Positions 1-6,230 of a DNA stretch of 9,477 nucleotides are shown here, one piece after another. The translations under genes and the position numbers were made by a program. The stretch is from Candidatus Methanomethylicus sp. (GTDB taxonomy: Archaea > Thermoproteota > Methanomethylicia > Methanomethylicales > Methanomethylicaceae): contig JAJRAB010000024.1 in assembly GCA_028683025.1 (NCBI GenBank), positions 1 through 9,477 on the forward strand, given 5' to 3'. The notes beneath the pieces are model-generated. The model did not search any database. It was not told the DNA's origin and was given only the letters and a program-made list of their open reading frames with translations. Every line of letters starts with the position of its first letter. Position 1 is the first letter of the stretch.

Positions 1-596
1 CTTTCAAGCCATCACTGTGCAAATCCGAGGCACCTTCGTTGCTTTACGTAGGTAGAATGCCTTCGAAGGCTGGGAACCTTCGTGAAAAATCACCATGGAT
101 ATTGCTGGAAATTATGGCCAATCTTGTCAAAACCATGCCGAAAGTTGAAATGCGACTGATTGGCGATGGACCTGGCATCAGTTCACTCAAAGAAAGGGCA
201 AAGGAACTTGGAATTGAGCGAAAAGTAGTATTTTCAGGTTACATCGATAACAGCCAACTCCCTCCGCTTTACTCAAGGAGCTGGATCACATTCATCCCAA
301 TGGAACTGGATTCCCTAGATCCCTTTTGGGACGGGTCGCTCAAAGAATCCCTCTCCTGCTCCACACCCGTGATCGGTTTTAACAGGAATGCCCGTAATCC
401 ATCAAATGGCGTTCCGAATATTGGATATTTAATTCCACCGGACTCAATTGAAGGCGCAAAAATACTCAAGATCCTACTGAGCGACAAAGCCAGTCTCCAA
501 AAAGCAGGGGAAATTGGTAGAAAAGCCGTTTCCAGTTGCTGCTCTTGGGACTCTGTGATTGAACGGCTCGAATCCATTTATAATTCCCTGTTCTGA
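1..596 (+). CDS. GT4-family glycosyltransferase, C-terminal part (5' end outside window)
   Basis: This is the C-terminal nucleotide-sugar-binding half of a GT-B fold glycosyltransferase (GT4, glycosyl transferases group 1). The frame is open from the window edge (first full codon at base 3) to a TGA at 594-596, about 197 codons. A TTG at 39 is not a credible start, because the domain already begins there with LLYVGRM, the usual first strand of the C-terminal Rossmann domain. Family hallmarks follow in order: a helix with a P-x-V-E-x-R-L-I-G-D-G-P element, then VVFSGYIDN, then a loop ending KESLSCSTPVIG, which corresponds to the E-A-x-x-x-G-x-P-V-I donor-binding loop. The acidic E-x7-E spacing is not clean here (proline or aspartate at the first position), so the donor sugar cannot be guessed. 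About half of a typical 370-400 residue enzyme is missing upstream. The neighbouring GT2 gene suggests a role in surface glycan or lipid-linked sugar synthesis, which is inference. Confidence 0.87.
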   Translation, partial: FKPSLCKSEAPSLLYVGRMPSKAGNLREKSPWILLEIMANLVKTMPKVEMRLIGDGPGISSLKERAKELGIERKVVFSGYIDNSQLPPLYSRSWITFIPMELDSLDPFWDGSLKESLSCSTPVIGFNRNARNPSNGVPNIGYLIPPDSIEGAKILKILLSDKASLQKAGEIGRKAVSSCCSWDSVIERLESIYNSLF

Positions 597-1375
597 GCTT
601 CAAACTGAGCCCCACATTTCCTCAGCTTTCTGATAAGCCTCAGAAAATTCACATACTCTTTCCACGAGAGCTTGCTGTCACCATTATGCCTGGATGCAAA
701 GGCGTAAGGAACCTCTGCTATCCTGCCATAATCGCCCTTGATCAGGAGCTCGAGCAGTATCTTGAACCCGAGCAGGTCAAACTCAATTCCGTTCAATGCC
801 GATTTTTTCAGTGCAAAGAAGCCCGACATGGGGTCCTTAACCTTCCTTGACTCTGGGAGCAGGGCATGGGCTATGCGTATGGCTCCCTTAGAGACGCTCC
901 TCCTCCAAAGGGTCCAGCCTTCAATTGCGCCACCCTCAACATAGCGCGATCCTATTGCAACGTCATAACCATCATTGAGCATCTGCAGGAGCTTTGGGAG
1001 CGTCGAGTGAGGGTGCTGCATATCCGCATCCATGACTGCCACTAACTCCGAATCAGCTGCAATTATTCCATCTATCACCGCTGATGCGAGGCCATTTTTA
1101 TTACTCCGCCGGATAACCCGCACGTTGGGGCGGGTTAAGGCAACCTGATCACAGAGCTCTGCAGTCCCGTCTGGGCTTCCATCATCAACCACTACGATTT
1201 CGAATTCTCTACCATCAAGTGACTCAAAGATTCCTTCGATAAGCTCGATTATGTTTTCCCTTTCGTTGAACGTAGGGAGCACAACCGAGAGCTCTGGCGG
1301 GGATAGGGATTTTTCGGGGTCATCGCAAATGGCGAATTGCAAATTTTTCACATCTTTGAAGGAATATTCAAACAC
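578..1375 (-). CDS. GT2 glycosyltransferase, dolichol-phosphate mannosyltransferase-like
   Basis: This 265-residue GT-A fold enzyme resembles DPM1/polyprenol-phosphate sugar synthases, which transfer a sugar from GDP- or UDP-sugar to dolichyl phosphate on the cytoplasmic face. Visible motifs are LSVVLPTFNERENI (29-42), VVDDGSPDGT (62-71), the metal-binding DADMQHP (116-122), GSRY (142-145), KDPMSGFFALKK (180-191), and the C-terminal SKLSWKEYVNFLRLI (234-248). There is no C-terminal membrane domain, so it matches the short, catalytic-only class and not the GtrA-fused archaeal type. The start is GTG; an AGGAAA about 8 bases upstream is a modest ribosome binding site, and no ATG lies nearer the domain. 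The N-terminus is about 27 residues longer than the minimal domain, so the true start is not certain. It converges on and overlaps the GT4 gene by 19 bp. It probably supplies lipid-linked sugar for protein glycosylation; mannose specificity is a family-level guess. Confidence 0.92.
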   Translation of the reverse strand: MFEYSFKDVKNLQFAICDDPEKSLSPPELSVVLPTFNERENIIELIEGIFESLDGREFEIVVVDDGSPDGTAELCDQVALTRPNVRVIRRSNKNGLASAVIDGIIAADSELVAVMDADMQHPHSTLPKLLQMLNDGYDVAIGSRYVEGGAIEGWTLWRRSVSKGAIRIAHALLPESRKVKDPMSGFFALKKSALNGIEFDLLGFKILLELLIKGDYGRIAEVPYAFASRHNGDSKLSWKEYVNFLRLIRKLRKCGAQFEAQNREL

Positions 1376-1397
1376 TAGTGCTTTTCCTGTTTTTTTG

Positions 1398-1435
1398 CTT
1401 TACGCTTATACTCTTTGTATTAATAAAATAAACCC
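1398..1435 (-). promoter_or_regulatory. Putative archaeal promoter of the GT2 gene
   Basis: Reading the minus strand, an AT-rich box TTTATTTTATTAATA (plus 1420-1432 and adjoining bases) is followed about 15 bases later by GTATAAGCG. Either could act as a TATA box. With archaeal spacing of about 25 bp, the first would start transcription near 1395, leaving roughly 20 leader bases before the GTG at 1375, enough for the AGGAAA ribosome binding site. Together with the T-tract after the TetR gene this suggests that the GT2 gene is transcribed separately from the exporter block. Confidence 0.45.
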
Positions 1436-1492
1436 AAGAAAGGTAAGGAAAATTGCCTTTTCCTTGAGCACTGATGGCTTTTCAATGATTCC

Positions 1493-1508
1493 AAAAAAAT
1501 TTCCAAAA
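1493..1508 (-). terminator. T-rich archaeal-type terminator after the TetR gene
   Basis: Immediately after the TAA of the TetR gene the minus strand reads TTTTGGAAATTTTTTT, two T-runs of 4 and 7. Archaeal RNA polymerase often terminates at oligo-T without a stable hairpin, and none is seen here. This would mark the 3' end of the exporter block. Confidence 0.45.
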
Positions 1509-2210
1509 TTAGCCATTCGCTTTTGGCATCACGATGCCGTTCATTATAAGATCGATGAACTCGTCTGAACTTACACCCATAGACATCACCTCGAACTGCG
1601 CATGGGGATCCTTAGGCAAACGCGGCATATTTTGACTGGCAATAAATCCAAATAGAATTGTAGAAAGTGCCATGGGATTGACCTTTCGTATATTGCCTAC
1701 TTGCATCTGGAACTCAAAAAATCTGCACAACCTTTCGTTAACTGCCTTTACCAACTTCCCCATTGATGCCGCTACGAGGGGCATCTCATTGGTCTTTTTA
1801 AATGATAATGCCATTGCTCCCAGATCTCCCGCCTCAACGCCCAATTCTTTTATGAGGCTTAGGATGCAGGATTCGAAATCCGCATCTTCTTCCAGCAAAA
1901 GGTTTTTGTCAATTATTCCCTCTATTTTTTTCAGGTTGAAGTCAAAAACCGCCCTGAGGATATTCTCCTTTGATTTGAACCTCCGAAACAGGGTGATCTC
2001 ATTGACTCCTGCTTCGCTTGCAAGCCTTTTGGTTGTGACTCCACTGTAGCCTTCGCTCGAAAATAGCCTCAGAGCTGCCTCCATGATCCGTTTTATGGTA
2101 TCTGTCTCCCCCACAGAGGATTCAGTTCTGGTTGTGGTTTCTTTTTCAATACTATCTGAACTAACCATCTTCCTTCTAGCTATCTCAGCCAATGCAGTCT
2201 TCCTTGTCAT
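1509..2210 (-). CDS. TetR/AcrR-family transcriptional regulator
   Basis: This protein (233 residues from the chosen start) is a TetR-family DNA-binding regulator. The helix-turn-helix lies at about residues 37-83, with IMEAALRLFSSEGYSGVTT, KRLASEAGVNEITLFRRF and SKENIL matching the family order (helix 1, recognition helix, then the K-x-x-L/I segment). The remaining 150 residues are the variable all-helical ligand-binding and dimerisation domain; the ligand is unknown. The frame is open further upstream to 2372, but the ATG at 2208-2210 follows a perfect GGAGGTG (plus 2221-2227) with a 10-base spacer, so the longer form is rejected. An internal ATG at residue 15 is a weaker alternative. The start lies within the 3' end of the zinc-finger gene (26-bp overlap), indicating translational coupling. 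The N-terminal 35 residues are polar and probably disordered. As the last gene of the exporter block it likely represses that block, a common pattern for efflux systems. Confidence 0.93.
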   Translation of the reverse strand: MTRKTALAEIARRKMVSSDSIEKETTTRTESSVGETDTIKRIMEAALRLFSSEGYSGVTTKRLASEAGVNEITLFRRFKSKENILRAVFDFNLKKIEGIIDKNLLLEEDADFESCILSLIKELGVEAGDLGAMALSFKKTNEMPLVAASMGKLVKAVNERLCRFFEFQMQVGNIRKVNPMALSTILFGFIASQNMPRLPKDPHAQFEVMSMGVSSDEFIDLIMNGIVMPKANG

Positions 2211-2391
2211 TGTCTCTTGGCACCTCCATCCTCTTCCGGGCTTTTGAGATCCTTGGTCGTAGCCTGAACCTTTTGTTATGGACAGGGCAATACGCCCCTG
2301 AGTCATCCGGGTACCAGCTGTGGCACAGATTGCACCATTTTCTCCCCCGGCTATAACCGAACCCAATCCCACATACTATAAAGCTCAGCAT
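2185..2391 (-). CDS. Small zinc-finger (C-x2-C-x11-C-x2-H) basic protein
   Basis: A 68-residue protein from ATG 2389-2391. It carries CNLC at residues 20-23 and CPVH at 35-38, a one-zinc finger of the kind seen in short archaeal proteins, followed by a strongly basic stretch (KRFRLRPR to about residue 54) and an acidic end. The frame extends upstream to a TTG at 2475. The ATG was preferred because GAGG lies 9 bases before it and the longer N-terminus shows nothing family-like. Reality of the gene rests on the conserved-looking finger, the basic region typical of nucleic-acid binders, and the downstream TetR ribosome binding site lying inside it. It follows the permease gene by 112 bp on the same strand and overlaps TetR by 26 bp. 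It may bind nucleic acid or act with the regulator; no specific function is claimed. Confidence 0.68.
   Translation of the reverse strand: MLSFIVCGIGFGYSRGRKWCNLCHSWYPDDSGAYCPVHNKRFRLRPRISKARKRMEVPRDNDKEDCIG
2221..2227 (-). promoter_or_regulatory. Strong Shine-Dalgarno (GGAGGTG) that fixes the TetR start
   Basis: The minus strand reads GGAGGTG, a seven-base match to the complement of the 3' end of archaeal 16S rRNA, ending 10 bases before the ATG at 2210. It lies within the zinc-finger coding sequence, where it encodes part of MEVP. It is the best ribosome binding site in the window and argues against the longer TetR frame. Confidence 0.8.
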
Positions 2392-2420
2392 ACCCTGACC
2401 CCTCTGACATAGTTTGGCAG

Positions 2421-2475
2421 CATTAAATCCACCATTGCAAGTAGAAAAGCTCTTGGCTCCCCAATCGGATGCCAA
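2421..2475 (-). promoter_or_regulatory. Possible internal promoter/operator before the zinc-finger and TetR genes
   Basis: The 112-bp gap between permease and zinc-finger gene holds three weak signals. One is a TATA-like GATTTAATG (plus 2421-2430) about 30 bases before the ATG at 2391. The second is an ACTTGCAATGGT element (plus 2431-2442) that matches 10 of 12 bases of ACTTGCAGTGAT at the exporter promoter. The third is an inverted repeat TTGGC-N13-GCCAA (2453-2475). Together they hint at a second, possibly autoregulated, transcription start for the two downstream genes. Each alone could be chance. Confidence 0.3.
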
Positions 2476-2503
2476 CCTAGGACTAATTTTTCATGTTTTC
2501 CCA

Positions 2504-3751
2504 TCATTCATGCCTCAATGCAGTTACTGGGTCCATTTTCGAAGCCCTCCTTGCAGGATACAATCCTGCCATTATGCTGATTAGGACGGCAAAAATGAAC
2601 GTCATGATTAGCGTTTCAGGTGCAAAAGCTGGAGTGTATGAGAAGTTGGCTATTGCAGAAGTGGTCCTCGCATTTGTAATGCCAAAGCCTGTTGAAGCTC
2701 CAGTGCCCCCCCCAAGGCCACCTAAGAATAGAATCGGCATCAAATAGGAGAGTCCGATTCCAACTAGAATACCTGAAATCCCTCCGGCAATGCCCAGGAG
2801 GGAAGCTTCTGAAAGGAATATGGAAAGTACCTCTTTCTCCTTGAAGCCTATGGCCTTCAGGACCCCTATCTCCTTGGTCCGTTCCATAACCGAAACAAAC
2901 ATGATGTTTACTATGCCCACGCCTGCAACAAACAGGGAGATCCCTGCGATGGCCCCCAAAAGTATTGACAAAAGACCAATGATTGATGAGACTATCTCAG
3001 TAGTTTGTTTAAGTGTGATAAGATTAAGGGTAGTACCGTACAGAGCTCGGATATAGTTCACAACGCTGTCCACGTTGTCTGCCGAATCTGTCTTTACGAC
3101 AATAATACTGTAACTGTTTCTCCCCAGCAAGGTCATGGCTCCCTTTATGGACATGAAGATACTGCTGTCTACCGAGGTGCCCATGGTCAATCCATAGGAA
3201 TTGAGTGAGCCCACAACCTGGACTTCAGTCCTAACAGGATTCGCATTTCCTACTTCTATGGTTACAGATTGGCCAGGCTTTAGAAAAGCTGTGGTGAGGT
3301 CCTGGGGTTGTAGAACATTCAAACCGGCAACTATCTCCGAATAGCTACCGGTCTTATAGATGTACCCCGAACTGAACGATGCTCCGCTTATGGCGCTGTT
3401 GAACTGGCTGGGATCAATGCCAACCAGCGTAAATGTTCGGACCCCCCCAACACCGTAAACCCTGACCTGGGCTGTAATTTCGGGAATCACGCTGGCCACG
3501 CCAGGTATCAAAGCGATCTTGTTCACGTCACTGGGGGTTAGGATCTTGCCTCCCGTCGCAGTAATTGTTATTGTGTTCGATCCCAGCTTGTTTATCTGAC
3601 CCAATATGCTGTTCTGTATACCTGCCGTTTGGGACGTAAGGGCGATAATGGCTGCAGTCCCAATCATAATGCCCAATATGGTGAGAAATGCCCGGAGTTT
3701 CCGCTGTCGGATTCCGCGTATTCCCCATCTTAAGGTATCCGATGCTCTCAT
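2504..3751 (-). CDS. MacB/FtsX-type ABC transporter permease
   Basis: This 415-residue permease belongs to the MacB/LolCDE/FtsX superfamily (type VII ABC transporters), which couple ATP hydrolysis to movement of extracytoplasmic partners. The layout is typical: an amphipathic start RWGIRGIRQRKLRAFLTILGIMIG, TM1 at about 21-40, a large extracytoplasmic MacB_PCD-like domain at about 45-250, then TM2 at 258-283, TM3 at 313-341 and TM4 at 381-398. The conserved coupling segment ERTKEIGVLKAIG is at 290-302 and the ending GLYPARRASKMDPVTALRHE at 396-415. The loop between TM3 and TM4 has an unusual glycine-rich insert (GGLGGGTGASTGFG). The ATG overlaps the stop of the preceding gene as ATGA, so translation is coupled. 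The ATP-binding subunit is separate here (two genes upstream), as in LolCDE and not as in fused bacterial MacB. The substrate is not inferable. Two poly-G tracts (8 and 7 bases) lie within the gene. Confidence 0.95.
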   Translation of the reverse strand: MRASDTLRWGIRGIRQRKLRAFLTILGIMIGTAAIIALTSQTAGIQNSILGQINKLGSNTITITATGGKILTPSDVNKIALIPGVASVIPEITAQVRVYGVGGVRTFTLVGIDPSQFNSAISGASFSSGYIYKTGSYSEIVAGLNVLQPQDLTTAFLKPGQSVTIEVGNANPVRTEVQVVGSLNSYGLTMGTSVDSSIFMSIKGAMTLLGRNSYSIIVVKTDSADNVDSVVNYIRALYGTTLNLITLKQTTEIVSSIIGLLSILLGAIAGISLFVAGVGIVNIMFVSVMERTKEIGVLKAIGFKEKEVLSIFLSEASLLGIAGGISGILVGIGLSYLMPILFLGGLGGGTGASTGFGITNARTTSAIANFSYTPAFAPETLIMTFIFAVLISIMAGLYPARRASKMDPVTALRHE

Positions 3752-5454
3752 TTCTTGGACCCGCTTCTATGTCTCCTGATTAGCAGAACAGCAATTACAG
3801 CTATGGTAGCAATGGAAAGGCCGAAGAGGATAATTGGGGACAATGGCACTGAGGGTACTGCCTGATTTTCAGAGCTTGAAGAATTGGTTGAGGTTCCAAC
3901 CGTGAGCTTCATTGTTGTGGCAAGGCTGTCTGTTATCTGTTGTCCCAATGCATTCTTGTAGGTGTAATTAAACGAAATGCTGTAGGTGCCATTTGTAACA
4001 TTGCCTGCCATATAAGAGATGGTCAGCGATGAAGGAACGTTAACAGCCAGGTCACCAAGGAATATGGCCCCTTCTGAGAAGGGTGTTATTCCATCGGTTC
4101 CGCTTGGGGTTACACGTACGCTCTGGGCAGTAGTTGTCCCAAGATTTATGAGAGTAATGGCAAATGAGAAAGGTGATCCTGGCACAACCGTCTGGGGGAA
4201 TGTGGAACTATCGAGAACCACCAGATCCACTGCTCCCCTAACCAGAACGCCCACGGTGCTGATCTGCTGTTTGGATTTATACTGCAGGTCGGTATAGGTT
4301 GTGGTAATGCTGAATGTTGACCCGGTACTGGCCGCAGCGGGAGTAACGAAAATGCTCAGCGGAATCGAGACCTCATGGCCGGGTTCAATGTCCTCAATCT
4401 GCCAAATTCCATCGCTCCCAATGAGAATATAGGGAGATGAGGTTGACTGGCTTCCTGGTAGAGTGAGAGCTATGGTGGGCGATTCGGCTGTACTTGTGCC
4501 AACATTCCTGATAATGAGCGTAAGATTGTTGGTGAAGCCTGCCCTAAGGTCTTGGGCCGAAAGGCTCACATCAATGTTGGCTGCAGGTGCATTTGTGAAA
4601 GGAACACCCAACGACAGGTACCTCGTGTCCTGCTTTGATTTTATGTAATCCGAATAGGCAAGCGCCACTGGGATCTGATAGACTGACCCGGCAGAGGATG
4701 GGGAGGCAAATATGCTTACAGGAATTATAACACTCTGGTTAATACCGATGCTGCCAAAGATCCATTTCCCATCGCTTTCAATCAAAGTGAGAGGTGATGA
4801 AGAGCCTGCCCCTGGAAGGGTGATTGAAGCTGTGACGGCATCCGCTTCCGCATCCCCTATGTTTGTTATGGTCAAACTAAGCTGGTTAATCTGGCCAGAT
4901 GTGAGTTCCTTCTGGGAAAAATCGACTGATAGTACAGCCCCCTGCATGCCTAGTGGCTGGACAATGTATCCAAGTATGCGGGTGTCGGTTTTTGCTCCTC
5001 CATATTGGTAGGAAAAGGTATAGGTTAATTGGTAAATGTTGCTGGCAGCAGATGGGCTCACATAAATCGTGATCTTCAGCAGTACGCTTCCATGGGCCCC
5101 TATATCCCCTAGGACGAACTTATTGTCAGACCCGTTCAAAATCATCACGCCCCCCCCTGCTTGGGAATTGGGCAATGTGATGGTCAAAGTTACCTGCGAA
5201 GCCGTATAATCTCCTGCATTGGTGATATTAAGCGTAACATCGTTGAAGGCACCCGGTGTAAGATACATAGCATCAGAAGCTACCACTATGCTTGGATTTG
5301 AAGCCGCAAGTATTCCCGGCACAGCCAGGGCGTTTGTAAATAGAAGCATCAGCAACAATGGAGCGATTAAAAGCTTCCTGCTAAGCCAAGTGTTTCCCTT
5401 GCCACCCTGCGCTCTTACACTCTCAGTATTATTATCAATATTATTCTTCGACAA
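3748..5454 (-). CDS. Secreted, membrane-anchored CARDB/COG1361-like repeat protein of an ABC exporter
   Basis: This 568-residue extracytoplasmic protein consists of four beta-sandwich repeats of about 119 residues (roughly 53-168, 172-287, 291-406, 408-520). Each opens with a phrase such as L-T-x-G-x-x-N-x-L-T-L-x-I-x-N-x-G-x-x-x-A, the signature of CARDB/NEW3-like modules (COG1361 S-layer-like). A hydrophobic signal segment lies at about 27-51, and a C-terminal transmembrane helix (541-559) ends in a basic tail, so the bulk faces outside. The start is TTG, supported by GAGGT 8 bases upstream; it overlaps the ATPase gene by 14 bp. The end overlaps the permease start as ATGA. Lying between ATPase and permease, it occupies the place of a MacA-type adaptor, though it has no MacA-like hairpin or barrel motif that I can see. 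A role as exporter partner is inference. Poly-G of 8 bases (5150-5157) encodes part of the first repeat. Confidence 0.88.
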   Translation of the reverse strand: MSKNNIDNNTESVRAQGGKGNTWLSRKLLIAPLLLMLLFTNALAVPGILAASNPSIVVASDAMYLTPGAFNDVTLNITNAGDYTASQVTLTITLPNSQAGGGVMILNGSDNKFVLGDIGAHGSVLLKITIYVSPSAASNIYQLTYTFSYQYGGAKTDTRILGYIVQPLGMQGAVLSVDFSQKELTSGQINQLSLTITNIGDAEADAVTASITLPGAGSSSPLTLIESDGKWIFGSIGINQSVIIPVSIFASPSSAGSVYQIPVALAYSDYIKSKQDTRYLSLGVPFTNAPAANIDVSLSAQDLRAGFTNNLTLIIRNVGTSTAESPTIALTLPGSQSTSSPYILIGSDGIWQIEDIEPGHEVSIPLSIFVTPAAASTGSTFSITTTYTDLQYKSKQQISTVGVLVRGAVDLVVLDSSTFPQTVVPGSPFSFAITLINLGTTTAQSVRVTPSGTDGITPFSEGAIFLGDLAVNVPSSLTISYMAGNVTNGTYSISFNYTYKNALGQQITDSLATTMKLTVGTSTNSSSSENQAVPSVPLSPIILFGLSIATIAVIAVLLIRRHRSGSKK

Positions 5455-6127
5455 TCTGATTTACCTCTTTTTCGATTTCCCCATCCTTCACATATAGAAT
5501 CCTATTGCAGTACTTTACAAGAACCATATTGTGGGTTACCATAAGAATTGTTACCGTCTCTTCTCTGCACAAATGTCGCAGAATCTCAATTATCTCAGAA
5601 GATGATTTCGAGTCGAGGTTGCCAGTAGGTTCGTCAGCCATAATTATCTTCGGACTGTTAGCCAATGCCCTTGCAATCGCGACCCTCTGCTGTTGGCCAC
5701 CGCTCAATTCACTGGGTTTGCGCTTTTCAAGTCCTTGGAGTCCGACCATCCCAAGCAGAGCTTTTGCCCTTTCGCGCCTTTTAGTGATAGGTATTCCCGC
5801 CGCCATCATGGGCACCTCAACGTTCTCCAGAGCGCTCATGTAGGAAAGGAGATAGAAGTTTTGGAAGATAAAACCAATTTCTGCATTCCTGACATCTGCA
5901 AGGTCATCATCACTCATCTTGGATATGTCATTGCCATCAATCGTAATTTGGCCTTGGGTTGGCCTATCCAACGCTCCAAAAAGATTCAAAAGCGTAGATT
6001 TGCCGCTGCCGGAAGGTCCAACTATGGCTATAAAATCGCCCTTCTCAATGCTGATGGTAACTCCGCTCAGGGCTGCAAAGCCTGTTTTGCCTATGTTGTA
6101 GACTTTTTGCAGACTATTTGTGGTCAT
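5441..6127 (-). CDS. ABC transporter ATP-binding protein, MacB/LolD type
   Basis: This 228-residue nucleotide-binding subunit drives the exporter. Counting from ATG 6127, it has Walker A GPSGSGKST (37-45), a Q-loop FQNFYLLS (88-95), the extended signature LSGGQQQRVAIARAL (141-155), Walker B IIMADEPTGNLD (161-172), and an H-loop VTHN (197-200). The LSGGQQQRVAIARAL and DEPTGNLD wording is characteristic of the LolD/MacB/FtsE/SalX group. The frame is open to a TTG at 6154, which would add nine residues (MIAGSHGNI) not expected in the family. The ATG gives the usual start a few residues before the L-x-K-V-Y strand, so it was preferred, although neither start has a clear ribosome binding site. It is the first gene of the block, reads from a promoter near 6190, and its 3' end overlaps the CARDB gene by 14 bp. 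Confidence 0.95.
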   Translation of the reverse strand: MTTNSLQKVYNIGKTGFAALSGVTISIEKGDFIAIVGPSGSGKSTLLNLFGALDRPTQGQITIDGNDISKMSDDDLADVRNAEIGFIFQNFYLLSYMSALENVEVPMMAAGIPITKRRERAKALLGMVGLQGLEKRKPSELSGGQQQRVAIARALANSPKIIMADEPTGNLDSKSSSEIIEILRHLCREETVTILMVTHNMVLVKYCNRILYVKDGEIEKEVNQIVEE

Positions 6128-6159
6128 TATGTTGCCATGACTGCCAGCTATCAATTAAA

Positions 6160-6181
6160 TCACTGCAAGTGAGTGCTTGCA
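6160..6181. promoter_or_regulatory. Palindromic putative operator at the exporter transcription start
   Basis: Two overlapping palindromes lie here: TCACT-GCA-AGTGA (6160-6172, 5-bp arms) and TGCAAG-N6-CTTGCA (6164-6181, 6-bp arms). They sit just downstream of the TATA candidate and over the predicted start site, where a bound repressor would block transcription. Size and symmetry fit the operators of TetR-family dimers, and a TetR gene ends the same block. Binding by that protein is inference. Confidence 0.5.
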
Positions 6182-6186
6182 TGCTC

Positions 6187-6200
6187 AGATATAAGGTTAC
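6187..6200 (-). promoter_or_regulatory. Putative TATA promoter of the exporter block
   Basis: The minus strand reads GTAACCTTATATCTG, with a TATA-like CTTATATC at plus 6188-6195. Transcription would start about 25 bases on, near 6164, giving a leader of about 35 bases before the ATG at 6127. A second AT-rich candidate (AAATTTATTTTC, around 6207-6218) lies just upstream. No other promoter-like region precedes the five-gene block. Confidence 0.5.
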
Positions 6201-6202
6201 TC

Positions 6203-6230
6203 TTGAAAATAAATTTTCAAATTTTTGAAA
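6203..6230. repeat. Overlapping AT-rich palindromes upstream of the exporter promoter
   Basis: TTGAAAAT-AA-ATTTTCAA (6203-6220) is a perfect 18-bp palindrome with a 2-bp centre. It overlaps a second, TTTCAAA-TT-TTTGAAA (6215-6230). The result is three alternating TTGAAA half-sites on the upstream side of the TATA candidate. This could be an activator or repressor site, or part of a T-rich terminator or promoter; AT-richness lowers its significance. Confidence 0.4.

Noticed and set aside
39..41. TTG at 39 as the true start of the first glycosyltransferase
   Set aside because: The frame is open to the window edge and the visible protein starts mid-enzyme with the C-terminal Rossmann domain, so the gene is truncated by the window.
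1251..1568. Plus-strand frame running from the GT2 gene into the end of the TetR gene
   Set aside because: It is antisense to two clear genes, spans their promoter and terminator, and the translation shows no domain.
2211..2372. N-terminal extension of the TetR frame by 54 residues to 2372
   Set aside because: The perfect GGAGGTG in front of ATG 2210 and the zinc-finger gene reading another frame over the same bases make the extension spurious.
2392..2475. N-terminal extension of the zinc-finger frame to TTG 2475
   Set aside because: It adds 28 residues without family-like features; ATG 2391 has a GAGG at suitable distance. Not fully excluded.
6128..6154. TTG start at 6154 for the ABC ATPase
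   Set aside because: It adds nine residues not expected for LolD/MacB ATPases and has no ribosome binding site. It remains possible if the transcript is nearly leaderless.
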